Positions 49,849 to 63,049 of a stretch of DNA of 64,000 nt are shown here, one piece after another (the stretch's first letter is position 1; every line of letters starts with the position of its first letter). The stretch is from Paramecium octaurelia. Taxonomy: Eukaryota; Ciliophora; Oligohymenophorea; Peniculida; Parameciidae. The translations under genes were made by a program, and so were the position numbers. Under the pieces are notes generated by a model that worked only from the letters and a program-made list of their open reading frames with translations, was not told the DNA's origin and did no database searches. The stretch covers positions 480,417 through 544,416 of the forward strand of contig CAJJDP010000004.1 in NCBI GenBank assembly GCA_905182995.1. The letters run 5' to 3'.

Positions 49849-52325
49849 TCATTAATTTAACATCTTTTCCAATTCACCGACCTTCTTCTCTAAAAGATTC
49901 ATGTGATTAGTCTACTCTAATCTTAATTCAATGAATTTTATTTATTACTCACTCAAAAACTCAACCATAGGTTTCCAATTGATACTTTATCTTCGCACTA
50001 TAGATACAAATTGTTCGACAGTCTTGTCGAAATCAATTTTTAGTAATTCAATAATCTAATTGATATGAGTATCTCTAGATCTTTTTTACTTTGCTACATT
50101 ATTTTCTTAAAATTCTAACAACCATTATCTCAAAGCAGACTATTCATTTGTTAATTATGTAATAAATTAACAAACCTTGATTCCATCATTAAAATGCAAT
50201 AAATAAATCACTGTAGATTTTAGAGCTTTTAATAAGAAGTCTTGAGACTCTTAAAATTCTTGATTAGGTTCTTACTTTTCACATAATAGTAAATATTTAT
50301 TTATCTTTTCTAAAATTGCAGTTAATTATTACCATTAAAATTAGCTTTTAACTTATCCTACTGATTTACTTAAGCATTTTGTAATTAAAGTATAAAATTA
50401 TTTTGTTTGCTTTTAAGTTTCTTTCACTTTTATTAAACAATCTAAAAATCCCAAATACAAAATGGGTAGTTCTTAATTATTTAAGATCTTTATTAAGTTT
50501 TAATTAATTAAGCTATAACAATTTCTTTGAGCCCCATCCTTGTTGCCTACTTTAGTTGATTCCTCTACCATTTTAAAAATCAAAGTATCAAATATGATAT
50601 AGAATTTATCATATGATATTTAATTCAAGAATTATCCTGATGATAATATGTATAATAGGGTTTCTAATAATTAGTTGAGTTTATCACATGATTATTCTTT
50701 CATAAAATTGGCTAATAATAAAATTATTTAATCTGCTAGTAATTAAGGATTTTCAAAATTATTGGTTTCTTTATACTTAAAATACAATTACTAAAATATT
50801 CTAATATTTTAATCTAACTCAATTTCCATTGAATTTTAATTATTTTGCAGTTATTATGTATTTCCACTGTTAATCTAAGAGTTAATTTGTGCTATTCCAT
50901 TATAAGGAGTACTTTTTGGTTAAATATTCTTTTTCTCTGAATTAGTTTATTCTGTTTTAGGTTATTCTGTAATAAATAAAGGATTAAACCTCTAAAAATT
51001 TTAGATTTGATCTTTATATGGGTTTTCATTATTTAATGATGTTTAAATTATCTATGACTTTGAAAATTAAGGGGAAGTTGCTTAAACAATTTAATTAGTA
51101 ATGATTGCACTCTCTTCTTTCCATAAATAAGATATCAATAAGGCAATAAGCTACTTTTATTAAAGAGTATTGCTAATATTCCAATCACTTGCATTGTCTG
51201 CCATAATTTATATCAATTGGTTTGCTTATTAATTTGATAATTCATCAAAATCTTCAAATACTATTAATATTGGCAGTTAGACATAATACTTTTTGAATTC
51301 ACTCAGTAAATTCATTAATAAGGGTAATGTTCTTTATGCTAATTTCGGAATTCCTGCCCTTAAATATATCAAAATCAACATTTTAAGATATGAAAATATT
51401 ATCTGTTATTCTAAGAATGAAGGTATATGTTAAGATATTAAGATTTAGAATAATTATGAAATTTCCTATTGTAAAGGAATATTTTCTTTCATCCAAGAAA
51501 TCATGTAAGCCCATTTAAAAAATACTTCACTAAATTCACCTGGTTGTGTAATTTTAGCTTTTATATAAGCTGCTGCTTGTTAGTTTTGTTATATATTATA
51601 ACTAAACATTTTTTCATAGAGTGCTTAAGGTATTTGAGGTACTTTTAATTAAGTTTTTATGCGCTCAAAATGGTAGTCGCTAAATGTATTTAAAGGAAAA
51701 GGAATCATTTTTTTTTCCTCCGTTTAGACTTTTTTCACTTCAAATAATAACTTTAAGGCATTTTGGCATTCTTGAACCAATGTTCTTGTTTTCAAATTAG
51801 ATTGATTTTAATAAGTTTTAAGAAATTCTGAAATAAGTTACTAGTCTATATTTTTTTCACATTTAGGTATGTATTTTAACAAAATATTGAGAACTTCTAG
51901 AAGTTAACTTTAAGTAGAGGCATTCTTAAAGGTTGTAATTAATTATGTTAAATGATTAGGTTAGTAAGTCTATGCAATTTTATCAAATAATTAATAGCAC
52001 AATGGTTTTTACTCTGACATTTTATCAATAATAAATTCCATAGTTACACTTAAAATGTAATTAGATTATTGTGTTATTTGTAGCAAAATATTTCCTAATT
52101 CACTTTAATCCTTATTTTTAATTGACTTATACTATTTTAAGAAAGTGTCAACTTGAAGTGAAGTCATCGTTGTTGAATATTATAACGATTATATATCATT
52201 CTGATTTTGTTAATTGATTTAAATTGACTTATTTAATTTTGATTAAATAGATTATTTTTAAGAGCTATTATGATTAGTTGCAACTTATAATTGCAAGTTT
52301 TCTTTATTAGGTATTAATTGTTTTA

Positions 52326-52364
<39 letters not shown>

Positions 52365-53922
52365 GTTGTTGTTATTGCTGTGGTTGTTATAATTGTTATT
52401 GATTCTATTATTATAGGACTTCTTTTCCTGATGAGGCAATTATTCCTTCCATATAAATGTTTACTTAATTTTAATATTTTGTATATTTATCACCCTTTAA
52501 ATCAATAGACAGAGCTCCATTATATAATTTAGCAGATATTTTAGCCATCAACATGATTGACTTTGCTCTTACATCAGCATTACCATCCTCTGTAAATTTC
52601 TTACAAATAGGGACCAATGATTTAATACATTAAAGTTTATTCAATTTATCTTTAGGTGTCTCATCTAAATAGTGTTCAATTATGGTAAAAACATTAACTT
52701 TTGGACCTGGAGCTTTGTCTTCTAATAAGGCTTTTAGTTCTTCGAAAAATTCATCAAGATTACAACTGTAAAACAGTTTTTTAATAGTAATAATAGTTTC
52801 ATCAACAATATTTTGTTTTTTATCTTTTAACTTAGTCAAAACTGGTAGCATTATTATTTTAGCATATTAATTAAAGTTTTTTCTTAAACCATTGGCCATA
52901 CATCCAATTATTTTGATACATTAAGTACTTATAATCATTTATTATTCATTCAACAATTTCTTTAATAATTATACAACTGAATATATATTTGGAGATGGCT
53001 ATATTTTAGGAACAGAACATGATTTCTATAGATTGTCTAATTGTTCCTTTTTCTCTTACCATTTTTCTAATTAAAATACTTTTTCACACCAGGTTTCTGT
53101 ATATTTTGAAAACACTTCAACAGCGTCAACCAAATCATATAGTTCTTAATTATTAGTTTCAGCCTCCTCTTCTTGATTAGGAGCCTTTTATACTTCAGTT
53201 ATGGTTTCTGCTATTTTTTTCAGTTCCAGTTGAAATTTTTCATTTAAACCTCCAAAAAATGCTTCAATGTTTTTTCCATACCATTTGGTCACTTCCTTGT
53301 AAAATGCTATAGCATCAGCTTTAACAGTGCTCTATTAAGCCTCTGTAAGCTTAGACATTACTGGAAAAAAAGGTTTTAAATTATCTAATTTTTTAAGCCC
53401 AAATTATTGCAACAATTCTATTAACAAAGCGATTGTTGCTTACACAACTTTTGGGTTCTTATGAATCAGGTATTATATTATGATTTCAGAAAAAGCGGAT
53501 TTGCAAATTGGATAAAGTTAAGTTGAAACTTGATGACCAAGTTGTTTTAATTTAGGCTGTGTTAATACTTTTTCTAATAAAACCTTAATAATTTCTTTTT
53601 GTTATGAACACTCTATTTAGTTTTGTTTTTCAAAATATTTTAATGCAATCTAAAGTGCTTTCTCTTAGCATTGAATATGAATATCCTATATTATCTATAT
53701 GACACATTCACAATCCATCTCTTCATCGTTTGCTAATTCATCATAAGCTTAAAGCCTTACTTTCCAAACTTTAGATTTAATTCGTTACTTTAATGGTAAA
53801 TCGACTTTTTCTTATTACTGAGGATCAAAATCTAATTATTTATAAACAAAATTACCTGGTGGAAACTCCTCTAACATAAAATTCTTTTTTGACTGCCCAA
53901 CCGGCAATTCATCTATTTGCAT
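49849..53922 (-). CDS. XMAP215/Dis1-family TOG microtubule polymerase
   Basis: 1357 aa in one exon, the longest uninterrupted frame in the window. TOG1 (~25-250): LPLKQRIKSKVWKVRLQAYD, KVVQATIALLIELLQQFG, LTEAQQSTVKADAIAFYKE. TOG2 (~270-480): FQLEKWQEKKEQLDNLQK, CIKIIGCMANGLRKNFNQY, MLPVLTKLKDKKQNIVDE. A Gln-rich linker with a TAA run (~510-540) follows, then further helical HEAT-like repeats and a C-terminal coiled coil (MNLLEKKVGELEKML). TOG domains bind tubulin dimers and speed growth of microtubule plus ends. Homologues have ~2000 aa with five TOGs in animals and two in fungi, so this fits a short form. Confidence 0.85.
52327..52364 (-). repeat. Short TAA (polyGln) repeat in the TOG gene
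   Basis: About a dozen TAA units on the coding strand, continued by CAA and CAG codons. A small cousin of the giant repeat at 14019-14735. Confidence 0.85.
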
Positions 53923-54257
53923 TTTGAATTTATTTTATATAAAATTTTTAATTCCTGAACATATTATTGTTAAATTATTCATTATAAAATTTATTAGAGT
54001 AATTTTATAGTCATTTTATTTTTATATGGAGATGGAAATAAAAAACTTCCTTTTGTTGGAATAGTGATAAAATAGTATTTGTGTTTTTTTAAAGGCTATA
54101 AGAAGATGACACAAAATACAAAGATAATAACATATATTTAGAGAAATAATTTTAGGTTAATATTCTATTCTGAGGGTGGCTTTTAGGATTCTGATCCCTT
54201 TTAATTTTCATAATAGGAATAAGGATTTAAAAAAATAACTTCAGCAAGCTATTTTTA

Positions 54258-54640
54258 TCAAAAGTCTATCATTCTTTAAAATTTCATTCCTTCTTCACAT
54301 CTCTTCTATTGATTAAGGAATTATGCTTCAAAATGTGTTTGCCTTATATTTAAAAACAATTTTTTCTAGGAAGATTCAAGATTAACAATTTTGTGCTTCA
54401 TTTGAAATTTAGACCTTTAAGAGTTTTCATTTTAGGTAGGCATTTTATTTATTATTGTTATTTTGAGAAGGGTGTAATAATAATTGACCATAATTATCCT
54501 TTTGTTAATTATTGCTTGTAATCACAGAAAAAATAGGGATATATAAAAATATTTAACATATTTCCTAAGTTTCTAGATAAGTCTTGCAATTTTTCGCAAT
54601 AGTTATTTCACAATTATTATCACTATTCATAGGAAGCTAA
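54258..54640 (-). pseudogene. Broken small gene
   Basis: An upstream piece (MNSDNNCEITIAKNCKTYLE ... YGQLLLHPSQNNNNK) is followed, one frame over, by NENSQRSKFQMKHKIVN, KLFLNIRQTHFEAQFLNQ and a TGA at 54258. The same frame then continues sensibly past the TGA (QKQLAEVIFLNPYSYYENQ). One indel plus one in-frame stop therefore break an otherwise protein-like reading. An ATG at 54443 gives a 61-codon intact ORF (54258-54443) if only that part is used. No family recognised. Confidence 0.4.
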
Positions 54641-54871
54641 TATTAAAATATGATTTTTCTAAGTTAGGTTCCTTTTTTAATTGCTTTTTTGTTCTATTAA
54701 TGTTTTATTTATTTTTGGACTCTTCAGATTAGGAATAAATCAAAAAGTGAAAATTAAACTAAATTTCAACATAGAAGAGAGGGATTTCTATTGTTTTAAA
54801 TAGAACAAATTTGTTTGATTAAGACTCTTAATTTGATTAATATTTTTATTATATATCTAACTGTTAATTTC

Positions 54872-55204
54872 ATGAATGATTCTATGGGATCTCTGTCAAC
54901 TAATGATTCTTCAGAAGGATAAGAAAGAAAGAAGAAGAAAAGCAATGCAATATCTAAAAAAACAACCAAATCATTAAATATTAGTTATAATGAAGTTGTT
55001 CAATTGCTGAATCCATAAAATTTGTTTATTAACAAAAATTTAGAAGAATCATTCAATGTCATTCAAATGTATCATTAAACTTATCCCCATAGAATTCATC
55101 AATCTTCATATTTTCCTAACTTTAAATTTATATATGATGAAAATTTAGTTTGCTCAGAATTAAAATGGGACCGTTTGCCCACACTGGTCAAATTAACATC
55201 ATGA
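54872..55204 (+). CDS. Small unrecognised protein
   Basis: 110 aa, no intron. Acidic/Ser N-terminus then a Lys cluster (QERKKKKSNAISKKTTK, nuclear-localisation-like), SYNEVVQLLNPQNLFINK and FIYDENLVCSELKWDRLP. Stops at TGA. No family. Confidence 0.5.
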
Positions 55205-55998
55205 TTATTGCTTCGTCATTTAGTTAGAAATTTAATATTATTTATCACTTAAATTAAGTTTTTACAGTTAACCATAACATTAATTTATTTTTATATAAAG
55301 TGTGAGTCCAATATTCTTGGAGATTGATATTTTTTAAGTAGAAAAAGAAGTATATATTAGAATTCCTATTGAATTTTATCAAAAATAAATTTCTTTTATT
55401 TAAAGAAATTAAGGAATGCAAATTTAACCTCAGGATTAAACTATTATGAAATAATCTAAACATAAAAATACTCATTTAAAATCTTATGAATAAAAAAAAC
55501 TAAGAATAACTTAAATTATTTGCTGCCTCAAATTAATATAAGATTAGAATAAAGTGCTTTTACGAATTTCTTAAATTAAGAATTTAATTAAATAAAATTA
55601 TATTATCAATTATGTTTTCTATTATTTTGTTATTGATTTTCTACAATAAAACCAAATACTTTCTACTATTCATTCAATTAAGAATATATATCTATAATTA
55701 TGGTAGTATCATTGTTTATTTTTTTTAATTATCTAGTTTTTGAGTTTTGTTGAATTTGTTTCAATGTGATGGCATGTTAAATTAATCAACTAAGATAGAT
55801 CTTAAATAATTAAATAATACAATTTTTTTTCAAAATTATATTAGTAGGTCTTTATTTCATAGTTAAATCCTTTATTCTTGTAAAATAAGTTGCCAAATGA
55901 TGGCTCTACAATTTCCAACTTAATTAATTTTTAATGGCAAAAAATCATAGTTCAAATAAATTTAATCGATAATCATCGATTATTTTATTTGAAATAAA
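55205..55998. other. Intergenic
   Basis: About 790 bp; nothing supported on either strand. Confidence 0.5.
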
Positions 55999-56679
55999 AT
56001 GAACAATGAAATAGTTTCCAATCAAAATGATTACGGAGATTTAGAATTATCACTTTATAAAAAAAAAATAGATCTTGATTATCGTAAAATTTAACACAAA
56101 TTTGGATCCATTAACAAAATTTCACCTGATAAGTTGGATTATCATTAAAATAATCTATGTTGTAAATTGTTTAAGAATGCAAATAAAAGAAAAATCATTT
56201 AGCTTAGAGTTTAGACTATTGATCCACTTGTAGAAAAATATTTTATAGACAACAGTGGAAAATTTTTCAATAGTTCAAAAAATAAGGTCTAACACACTAT
56301 TAAGGGAAAACATTATGCTATGTAACTTGGAACGATACCTCTTTCTTCTAGATCGAAAACTCCAACCTAAAAGACTTACAGTTATTAATAAACTAATAGT
56401 CTATTTTATTAAGAATCAAGGACTCAAAAAATGAAATCTTCTTGGGTCCATTCAGAATAAAACACTTGTCTTGAAATCCAAAAGGCTTGTTCGGTTTAAT
56501 TGAAGGAATAAAAGAAATTACAAGGAATATATTAAAGATTGCGAATTTGGAATGCTAATCAATATGAAAATAATTTTATGAGACCTTAAAGCTGCAAAAA
56601 TCAAAATTAGAGATAACATTAATTTATAAATGAATTTAATGAGAATATTGTCAAGCTGTCAAGTTCCTTTAAAGACTGA
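55999..56679 (+). CDS. Basic, Asn/Gln/Ser-rich protein, unrecognised
   Basis: 226 aa, no intron. MNNEIVSNQNDYGDLELSL, YRKIQHKFGSINKISPDKL, KRKIIQLRVQTIDPLVEKYF, TIPLSSRSKTPTQKTYSY. Soluble and basic, no domain recognised. Its 3' end overlaps the 3' end of the convergent CXorf58-like gene by 21 bp. Confidence 0.6.
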
Positions 56680-57617
56680 ATCAATTTTTGTTTACTATAA
56701 AATAATCATTTTATTTACATGAATTTACTAAACAACATAATTTTCACTTGCATTAGAAGTAGAAAGTTAAAACCATTCTGTCATATATTTATCATAATCC
56801 AAATTTTCACTCCAATCTATAAGATTTTATACTTCTTTATCAAATTCATCCTTAGAATAATATGAAATTTTACATCATCCATTTCTAAATATTACTTAGT
56901 TTGAGTGAAGAAGTCTTAAGCTTATTAAACTTCTTTATTCTATTGAGTTCCCTCTTTTTATTTTTAAATACTTTATGCCCATTTCAATTTATTGAGTCTT
57001 GTCTTCTTAATCACTTTTTCCTCTCTCTTGTCTTTTTTATGATGATAATATCTAATTTTATTGGCTGTGTATAATTCAACAAAGTCTGCTTTGATCATTT
57101 ATTTGTTAGAGATCTATTGTTATTAAAATAAATTAAACTGGTCTCCATCCATTGTTATCTAGCCTTAAATACCATCCTTGATTATCGTATTTTTATTAAT
57201 TTTTCTTATATTCAAAATATGCAACTTTTTCATGAGGAACAGGATCTCTTTATATTGATGAATAATCTCTAGGAGCAAAGGAATTTAAATCTATAATTCC
57301 TCCGTGACTATAAATTTTATAGTAAATTATAGGAGGAAATTGCTGAAATAATAAGAAAAATAATATACTTCTCCACCAAGTCGAAATCTAATGTGTGATT
57401 TGCAAGCAGCATCGAGCAATTGAGCCTCGTTAGGGTTAATAGCTTTTAATAATCGAGCTGGGTTTCCTCTAATATTAATTATTATTCAGTACTTGCACTT
57501 AAATAAAATGATGTCTTTATAATATTAGAATATTTTTCTATTTGTAAATGACCTCCAAGCTCTACTATAAAAAAAGAATGTCTACTTTTATATTTTTCTA
57601 GCTTTTTAATCTTCCAT
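56659..57617 (-). CDS. CXorf58-like IQ-motif protein
   Basis: 279 aa after removing introns 57565-57585, 57469-57492, 57343-57368 (CAG), 57114-57138 (GTT donor) and 56851-56873 (AAG). An IQ-like start (KIQNRAWRSFTNRKIFQYYK) can bind calmodulin-type proteins. The core GNPARLLKAINPNEAQLLD, HIRFRLGGEQFPPIIYYKIY and PHEKVAYFEYKKNQ resembles the animal CXorf58 family, a poorly known group (family recalled, not searched). C-terminus: DEFDKEVQNLIDWSENLD, YDKYMTEWFQ. Divergent by 39 bp from the RCC1-repeat gene. The tail after residue ~265 is uncertain. Confidence 0.55.
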
Positions 57618-57656
57618 TATAATTAATTATTATATAAAATATTTAACATTCCGTTA
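57618..57656. promoter_or_regulatory. 39-bp divergent spacer
   Basis: Separates the starts of the CXorf58-like and RCC1-repeat genes; A/T-rich, no nameable motif. Confidence 0.45.
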
Positions 57657-59927
57657 ATGTCTTCAAAAATCACTATCTATGGTATCATTAATCATGAAGA
57701 TTCTGATCTTTTTGAAAGTGCAGGATCATTAACATTAAGAACACCTAGGAATGTCCCTAATTTCAATGAAACAACTTCATTAACCATTCCAGGTTACGTC
57801 AAATAAATTTGTGCAGGTCAATCTCATATATTAGCCTTAACTTAAGATGGAAACGTATATAGTTATGGATCAAATTAATTTGGTTAAAGAGGCTCATCAG
57901 GACCAGGATTTCAATTGGTGATGAAGAATGTTCTTTAGATTGCAGTCGGTCTATATCATTCTGCTGCCTGTACTAAAGATAATAAAATTTATGTTTGGGG
58001 TAGAGGGTCAGAAGGATAATTAGGAATGGGGGACACAGAAAATGTCGAAAAACCTACAGAACTCAGTATCTAAGGCTAAGAGGTTTGCTGTGGCAGTTTT
58101 CATACACTTGTAAGAAATGGAGAAACATGTTATGTGATGGGAGAAAATTAGAATGGATAATTGGGAGTTTTAGGATAACATACAAGTCCTGTGAAATTGA
58201 GTATACCTGTTGAATAAATGGCTGCAGGCTTGGATCATTCTTTATTTTTATATAAAGGACAAGTAAAATTAAGTTTCAATATTTAGGTTTTTGTTACAGG
58301 AAATAATCTATTTGGATAATGTGGAGTATCTGAATAAGTAGTTAGAGAGCCTATTAAATTATCATTAAATTTTGAAGTACAATAAGTGATTGCTTCTATG
58401 GGAACATTTAGTTGTGTAATAAGTAAATAAGGAAAAGTCTATTTTTGGGGAACTGGAAGTTGGGGTTATGCCAGGAAGTGCACTCCATTAGAAGAATTAT
58501 GTAAATTAGATGAGGAATAGAGAGTATAACAAGTTATTTCTGGAGAAAACTTTGCTATGTTGAAATGTTTAGATGGATGGTATGTTTTTGGAATGAATAA
58601 AATGCCTGAAAATTATTCACAATAATAAACACATAGGATTACACTAAACAAAGTCAATTTAGTTGATGGCTAAATCAGTGCAGGTCTTAATATTGTGTTT
58701 GTTTATTCCCATATTCAAGAAGTGCAAAAGCCAACTTAATAGATGCCTATTGATTAAGGATCCTACGTGTCATAATCATCAGAATAAGAATTTAAATAGA
58801 GATCAAGTTATAAATAAAATAATGAAATAAGGTAATCCTATTAAATGTAAACATCAAGTGCTTTGAAGACTTCATAAATTCCACCTTCAGCTTTGAGATA
58901 ATCTCAATAAGTTACAAATATTTCATAGTTTTCTAATTAAATTAGTTCTTCATCATAATTTTAGAATGAATATTAATCAAATAAAGTTGAAACAAAATAA
59001 GGAAAAGATTATAAATTAAGTGATTTACTTTATAGATCTGATCATAAATAAGATATTCGATAAGAACTTAAATTAGATCTTAGATAATCAGAACAAAAAG
59101 TTAGAACAGAATCCAGAACTCCTGATAATAGGAATGATCAAAAACAAAATGATAAAAAATCTGATTATAAGTAACCATCTAAAGAAGATGAATTAAAAAT
59201 TGAATTAAAATAAGAGCTACTTAAATTAGAGAAAAGGTAAGAGTAATTCAAATAAGAAATTATTAACTAATAATAGTAATTAGATAGAAAAAACGAAAAT
59301 TTAAAAGAAATTACTTTTGGTTTCAAATCTGAAGTTAAACCTTTATAAGAAAGAAATATGACATAATAATCCTAGAAATGTTATGATTGTTTACATTTCT
59401 CTCAAAAAAATGATTACTATTAAAAACATATTAAATTTCAAGAAGAAGAAATATCCAATCTTAAAAAGGAATTAGAAATTTTGAAGAATTAGATTAAATA
59501 AAAAGATAATTATGTTAATGAATTAGAAAATCGAATTTTAAAATATTAAGAAACTAGTTTTAAATAAGTTTGCTTACAATAATCATAGTAATAATAACCA
59601 CCAATTTATAAACCAACCATGGAGGTGAGATTAAAAAGTGAAGAAAAATAGCCTGTTACTAGAGAAGAAGCATAATTGAACTACTAAAAAATTATTGATT
59701 ATTCACCAAAAATCTATAGATAACCAATAATTGACTAATCACCAAAGGAAAGAACTTTCAATACAAGTATCATTGATAAAATATAAACATATTAATAATC
59801 TGCAAAAGCAGCTAGACCAGTTCACCAAAATCTGATGAATAGATATTCAGCTCATGAAGTTCAACCATAATAAATCTATCAACCTAATACATATGTTATC
59901 CCACAATATTTCAAGGCCAGAAATTGA
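57657..59927 (+). CDS. RCC1-repeat beta-propeller protein with coiled-coil tail
   Basis: 748 aa after removing one intron (58263-58286). Residues ~45-365 hold RCC1-type repeats: QICAGQSHILALTQDGNVYS, IAVGLYHSAACTKDNKIYVW, EVCCGSFHTLVRNGETCYVM, QMAAGLDHSLFLYKG, VIASMGTFSCVISKQGKVYF. Such seven-bladed propellers bind proteins or small GTPases. Residues ~370-560 are Ser/Gln-rich and then Lys/Glu coiled coil. At ~570 is QKCYDCLHFSQKNDYYQKH, a possible C2H2-type zinc finger, followed by more coiled coil (ISNLKKELEILKNQIKQ). The combination is unusual; the role is unknown, possibly ciliary or cortical given its divergent partner. Confidence 0.8.
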
Positions 59928-60256
59928 GAATGATTTTATATACTTTATTAACAAATATTATTTATTCTTATCGTAATTTGATATTTATTTAGAAATTCAT
60001 TATATCTTATGTGCATATATATCCTTTATATTAAAAAATTATGTTTTTTTTTAGATACATTAAAATAGAAATAATTAAGGAATATTTGAGAAGACCTTTT
60101 TAATGTTTAAATCTCTTAATAAATTTCTAGAATCAAGTAAGTAGTATGGTAATTTGTAATTTTCATAATATTTACTTGATTGTAATCAAAATTTATTAAA
60201 ATTAAATGATGATTAGTTAAACAAAATATGAATGTTATTTAATAAATTACATATAA
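59928..60256. other. Intergenic between convergent genes
   Basis: About 330 bp, nothing recognised. Confidence 0.5.
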
Positions 60257-62051
60257 TCATTAATTAAGCAAAGAAAATGAAAAGTAAGTGAGGTCATTTT
60301 TTTATTTAACTTTAATTTAAGTATTACAACCGTAATGCCATAATATAAATTTCATTATGATTAAAGTTGTAGCTTTTAATGGATCTTAATAATTCAACTT
60401 TTTATCTAAATGTAATAAATTTTATTGAAGATGGGATATACTTGCGAATTTATCCTAATCATTAAAAAAAAATAAAGGTTTTGAAAAATAAACTCGTATT
60501 TAAGGAATAATCTATTTAGTAGATTGCATCAAAGTAAAATGAATAGATTCAACATTATCTTCATTTATTTTAGATGATATCTTAATATGTCCTTCATTTT
60601 TCTCTCTAAATTAAAGCAATGAAATGAATATTAACAAAATTGAGTTTAGATCAATATGTAAGTTTTCAATTTTTAATTTGTTAATAATATTTAGTTAATT
60701 TCCAAAAACAGATTTTATTAATTAAATAAGTCTATCCTTATTGTATTTCTTATTTGGAGTTCCATTTAATATATTAGGGTTCTATAAAATGTTAAGAGAT
60801 ACAAAGTAATTCATGCATTGTAATTTAGCGAATCTATCATCTCTTTCTTTGAAGTAGACACTTAAACAATGTTAGGCCAAAGAAGTAATGAGTCTATTTT
60901 TTAAATTCAATTCTAATTTCTCATGATTTTATGAATAATTATTTAAACTTTCAGTAGCCATTATCACCATTTATTGTTCATCAGTCCAGTAATTCACAAT
61001 TTAGACTTTGAATTAGTTACCTAATAAGTTAGAATGACATATCAATGAATTAATCAATTTGTCTTGAGAGCCCCTTTTCCTCAATTCGAAGGCAGATCCT
61101 GATGACGAATTACTTTATAACATCATTCTAATATGTTTTTCAAGAGTACACTTGTTTTCTTTATTAGTAAGTTTTGATCCTCTAGAAAAGGTTAGCTTCA
61201 TGAATTATAAGAATAATTTACATTTCTTAGAACTGTTCTTAAATCGTTGTCATTATTAACTTATAAAATTTCTTTGGTAATATTATTCATTTAATGTATT
61301 CTTAATTAATCCTATTGTTTATCTAATTTAATGACTAAAATAGATTATTCTAAGACAGTGTCAATAATCTAAAAAAATTTTGTTAATTTTTACTGCAAAC
61401 CATTTTTTCCTTTCTCTGTTATGAAGGAATTACTGTCTCTTGTTATTCTCTATACTATATTTGATGGCAATCATTCCAACAATAATAGAGATAAAACTTA
61501 ATAATAAACTAACATAGATATAAGAGTAACTGTAAGCCCATAAAATATAGGCTAACAGTAATCCTATTACAATAAATGCTTATGACCATAATAAATAGCC
61601 TTGAATAAATATAGCTATATAATAATGACAAATATACCCATATGAAAATAGCAAGCACAGAATCCATAATACCAATCATAGTTTGAATGATAGGAATTAC
61701 TTGGATTGCTTTATCTAAAAACATAATCAACACTTTAAATCAAAGCCATAATTATTTATAGAAAAGGCAAAATTATGTTTATTACACTTGGGTATTTATC
61801 TATTAAAAACTTTGAGAAGATTATAAAGATAACAATAAAACAACAACTTAGTAGTATAACGATAAAATAGGGCTGACTTCTAAAGTAATATATGGAATAA
61901 AATATCATGTATAACTATTTTTGAATATGAAAATTACGCATGCTTGTAAAGAAAAAGCTGTATATTCCTTTTTCACCACAGGTATTTGGCTTTCTCTGTA
62001 TTCTAATTCTAGATTTGTTGATTAAAAAGTTAAAGAGTATTTATTAAACAT
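60257..62051 (-). CDS. 6TM sensor-kinase-like protein, catalytic motifs degenerate
   Basis: 565 aa after removing introns 61915-61937, 61615-61637, 61369-61393 and 61196-61221 (AAG). Residues ~35-215 form about six membrane helices (FIVILLSCCFIVIFIIFSKF, AFIVIGLLLAYILWAYSYSY, SLLLSFISIIVGMIAIKYS). Next comes a PAS-like start (WFAIIDTVLEQSILVIKLD). The C-terminal 300 residues resemble a histidine-kinase dimerisation plus HATPase region only in helical rhythm (NLHIDLNSILLIFISLLQF where the N-box should be). No conserved His, N-box Asn or G-boxes are visible. I infer a receptor-like protein that lost catalysis, or a different ciliate membrane family. Confidence 0.45.
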
Positions 62052-63049
62052 TTAATTAAATGAAAACTTTTAAAAAGAGAATTGGAATCAAAATAGCATG
62101 CAGTTCTGAATTTATATGAGGATATAATTTATTCAAATTTTAATTAATAAGGAACAGTAGGAATTTAAAAAAAAAATCCTTTGTTTTTTCTCTTAAGATA
62201 GAACTGGTAGTTTGCTTTTGTATGTTGATATTTAAATAGAGATTCTATTTAAGTGATATTGCTTAAATTTTTTGTTTACTTAGTAGAATTTTGAAGAACT
62301 TTGAATCATAATTCAAAGAAAAATATTTTAGAATTAATTTTCATCATTTTAATATAAAATATCAATTTTTGATAAAATTTAGTCAGTAATGTGAATGTTT
62401 TTCTTGTATTACCTTAGCAATATCTTCCTCTGGAGTATAATTAATTACTTTATTTAGTAATAAGACTTTAGGATTAACTTTTCGCTCATTTTATATGACA
62501 CAAGGAAGATAATGAATTAGCCTAATTATTCATTATAATATGGAATTAATCGGAAGCATTTCTTGTATTTTTACGTTAAATATAGTTGCATATCTTAAAT
62601 AAGACTTGCTATAACCTTCATTATTAAACATTTATTTAATCCAAAATAGCTGTTAGAACAAATTGTATCATCATAAATTTAGTATTTTTTATTAATCAGC
62701 ATTAAAATGTGATAGACATTTTATTTAAATCTTTTCCAATCTTAAAATAAAGTTTGAAAAAAATGAAGCAACTTTAACATTTTAAATAAAATTAAAATAT
62801 TTTTCCTTATTATTTCAAACTAGAATAGTCTTCATATATAAAAACAACGATTTGTTTTTTATTCAATTGATCAAATATTTATTAAAAGGCATATTTATTT
62901 TCTAAACCTTTTATCAGAGTTACTCTGATATTTTCTTTTGAAATTAAAGAACATTTGAAAGACATGTAATTTCTTAATGAAATGATAAGCGAGGGAATTA
63001 TTTATATATTATAAATTAAAAGGAAAATCTATAAATATTTTTCTTATAA
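62052..63049. other. Intergenic with minus-strand coding-like fragment
   Basis: About 1 kb. Minus-strand pieces (SNSYFGLNKCLIMKVIASLI and, in another frame, NPKVLLLNKVINYTPEEDI ending HSHY then TGA near 62390) read protein-like but cannot be joined. Probably an eroded gene. The rest is featureless. Confidence 0.35.
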
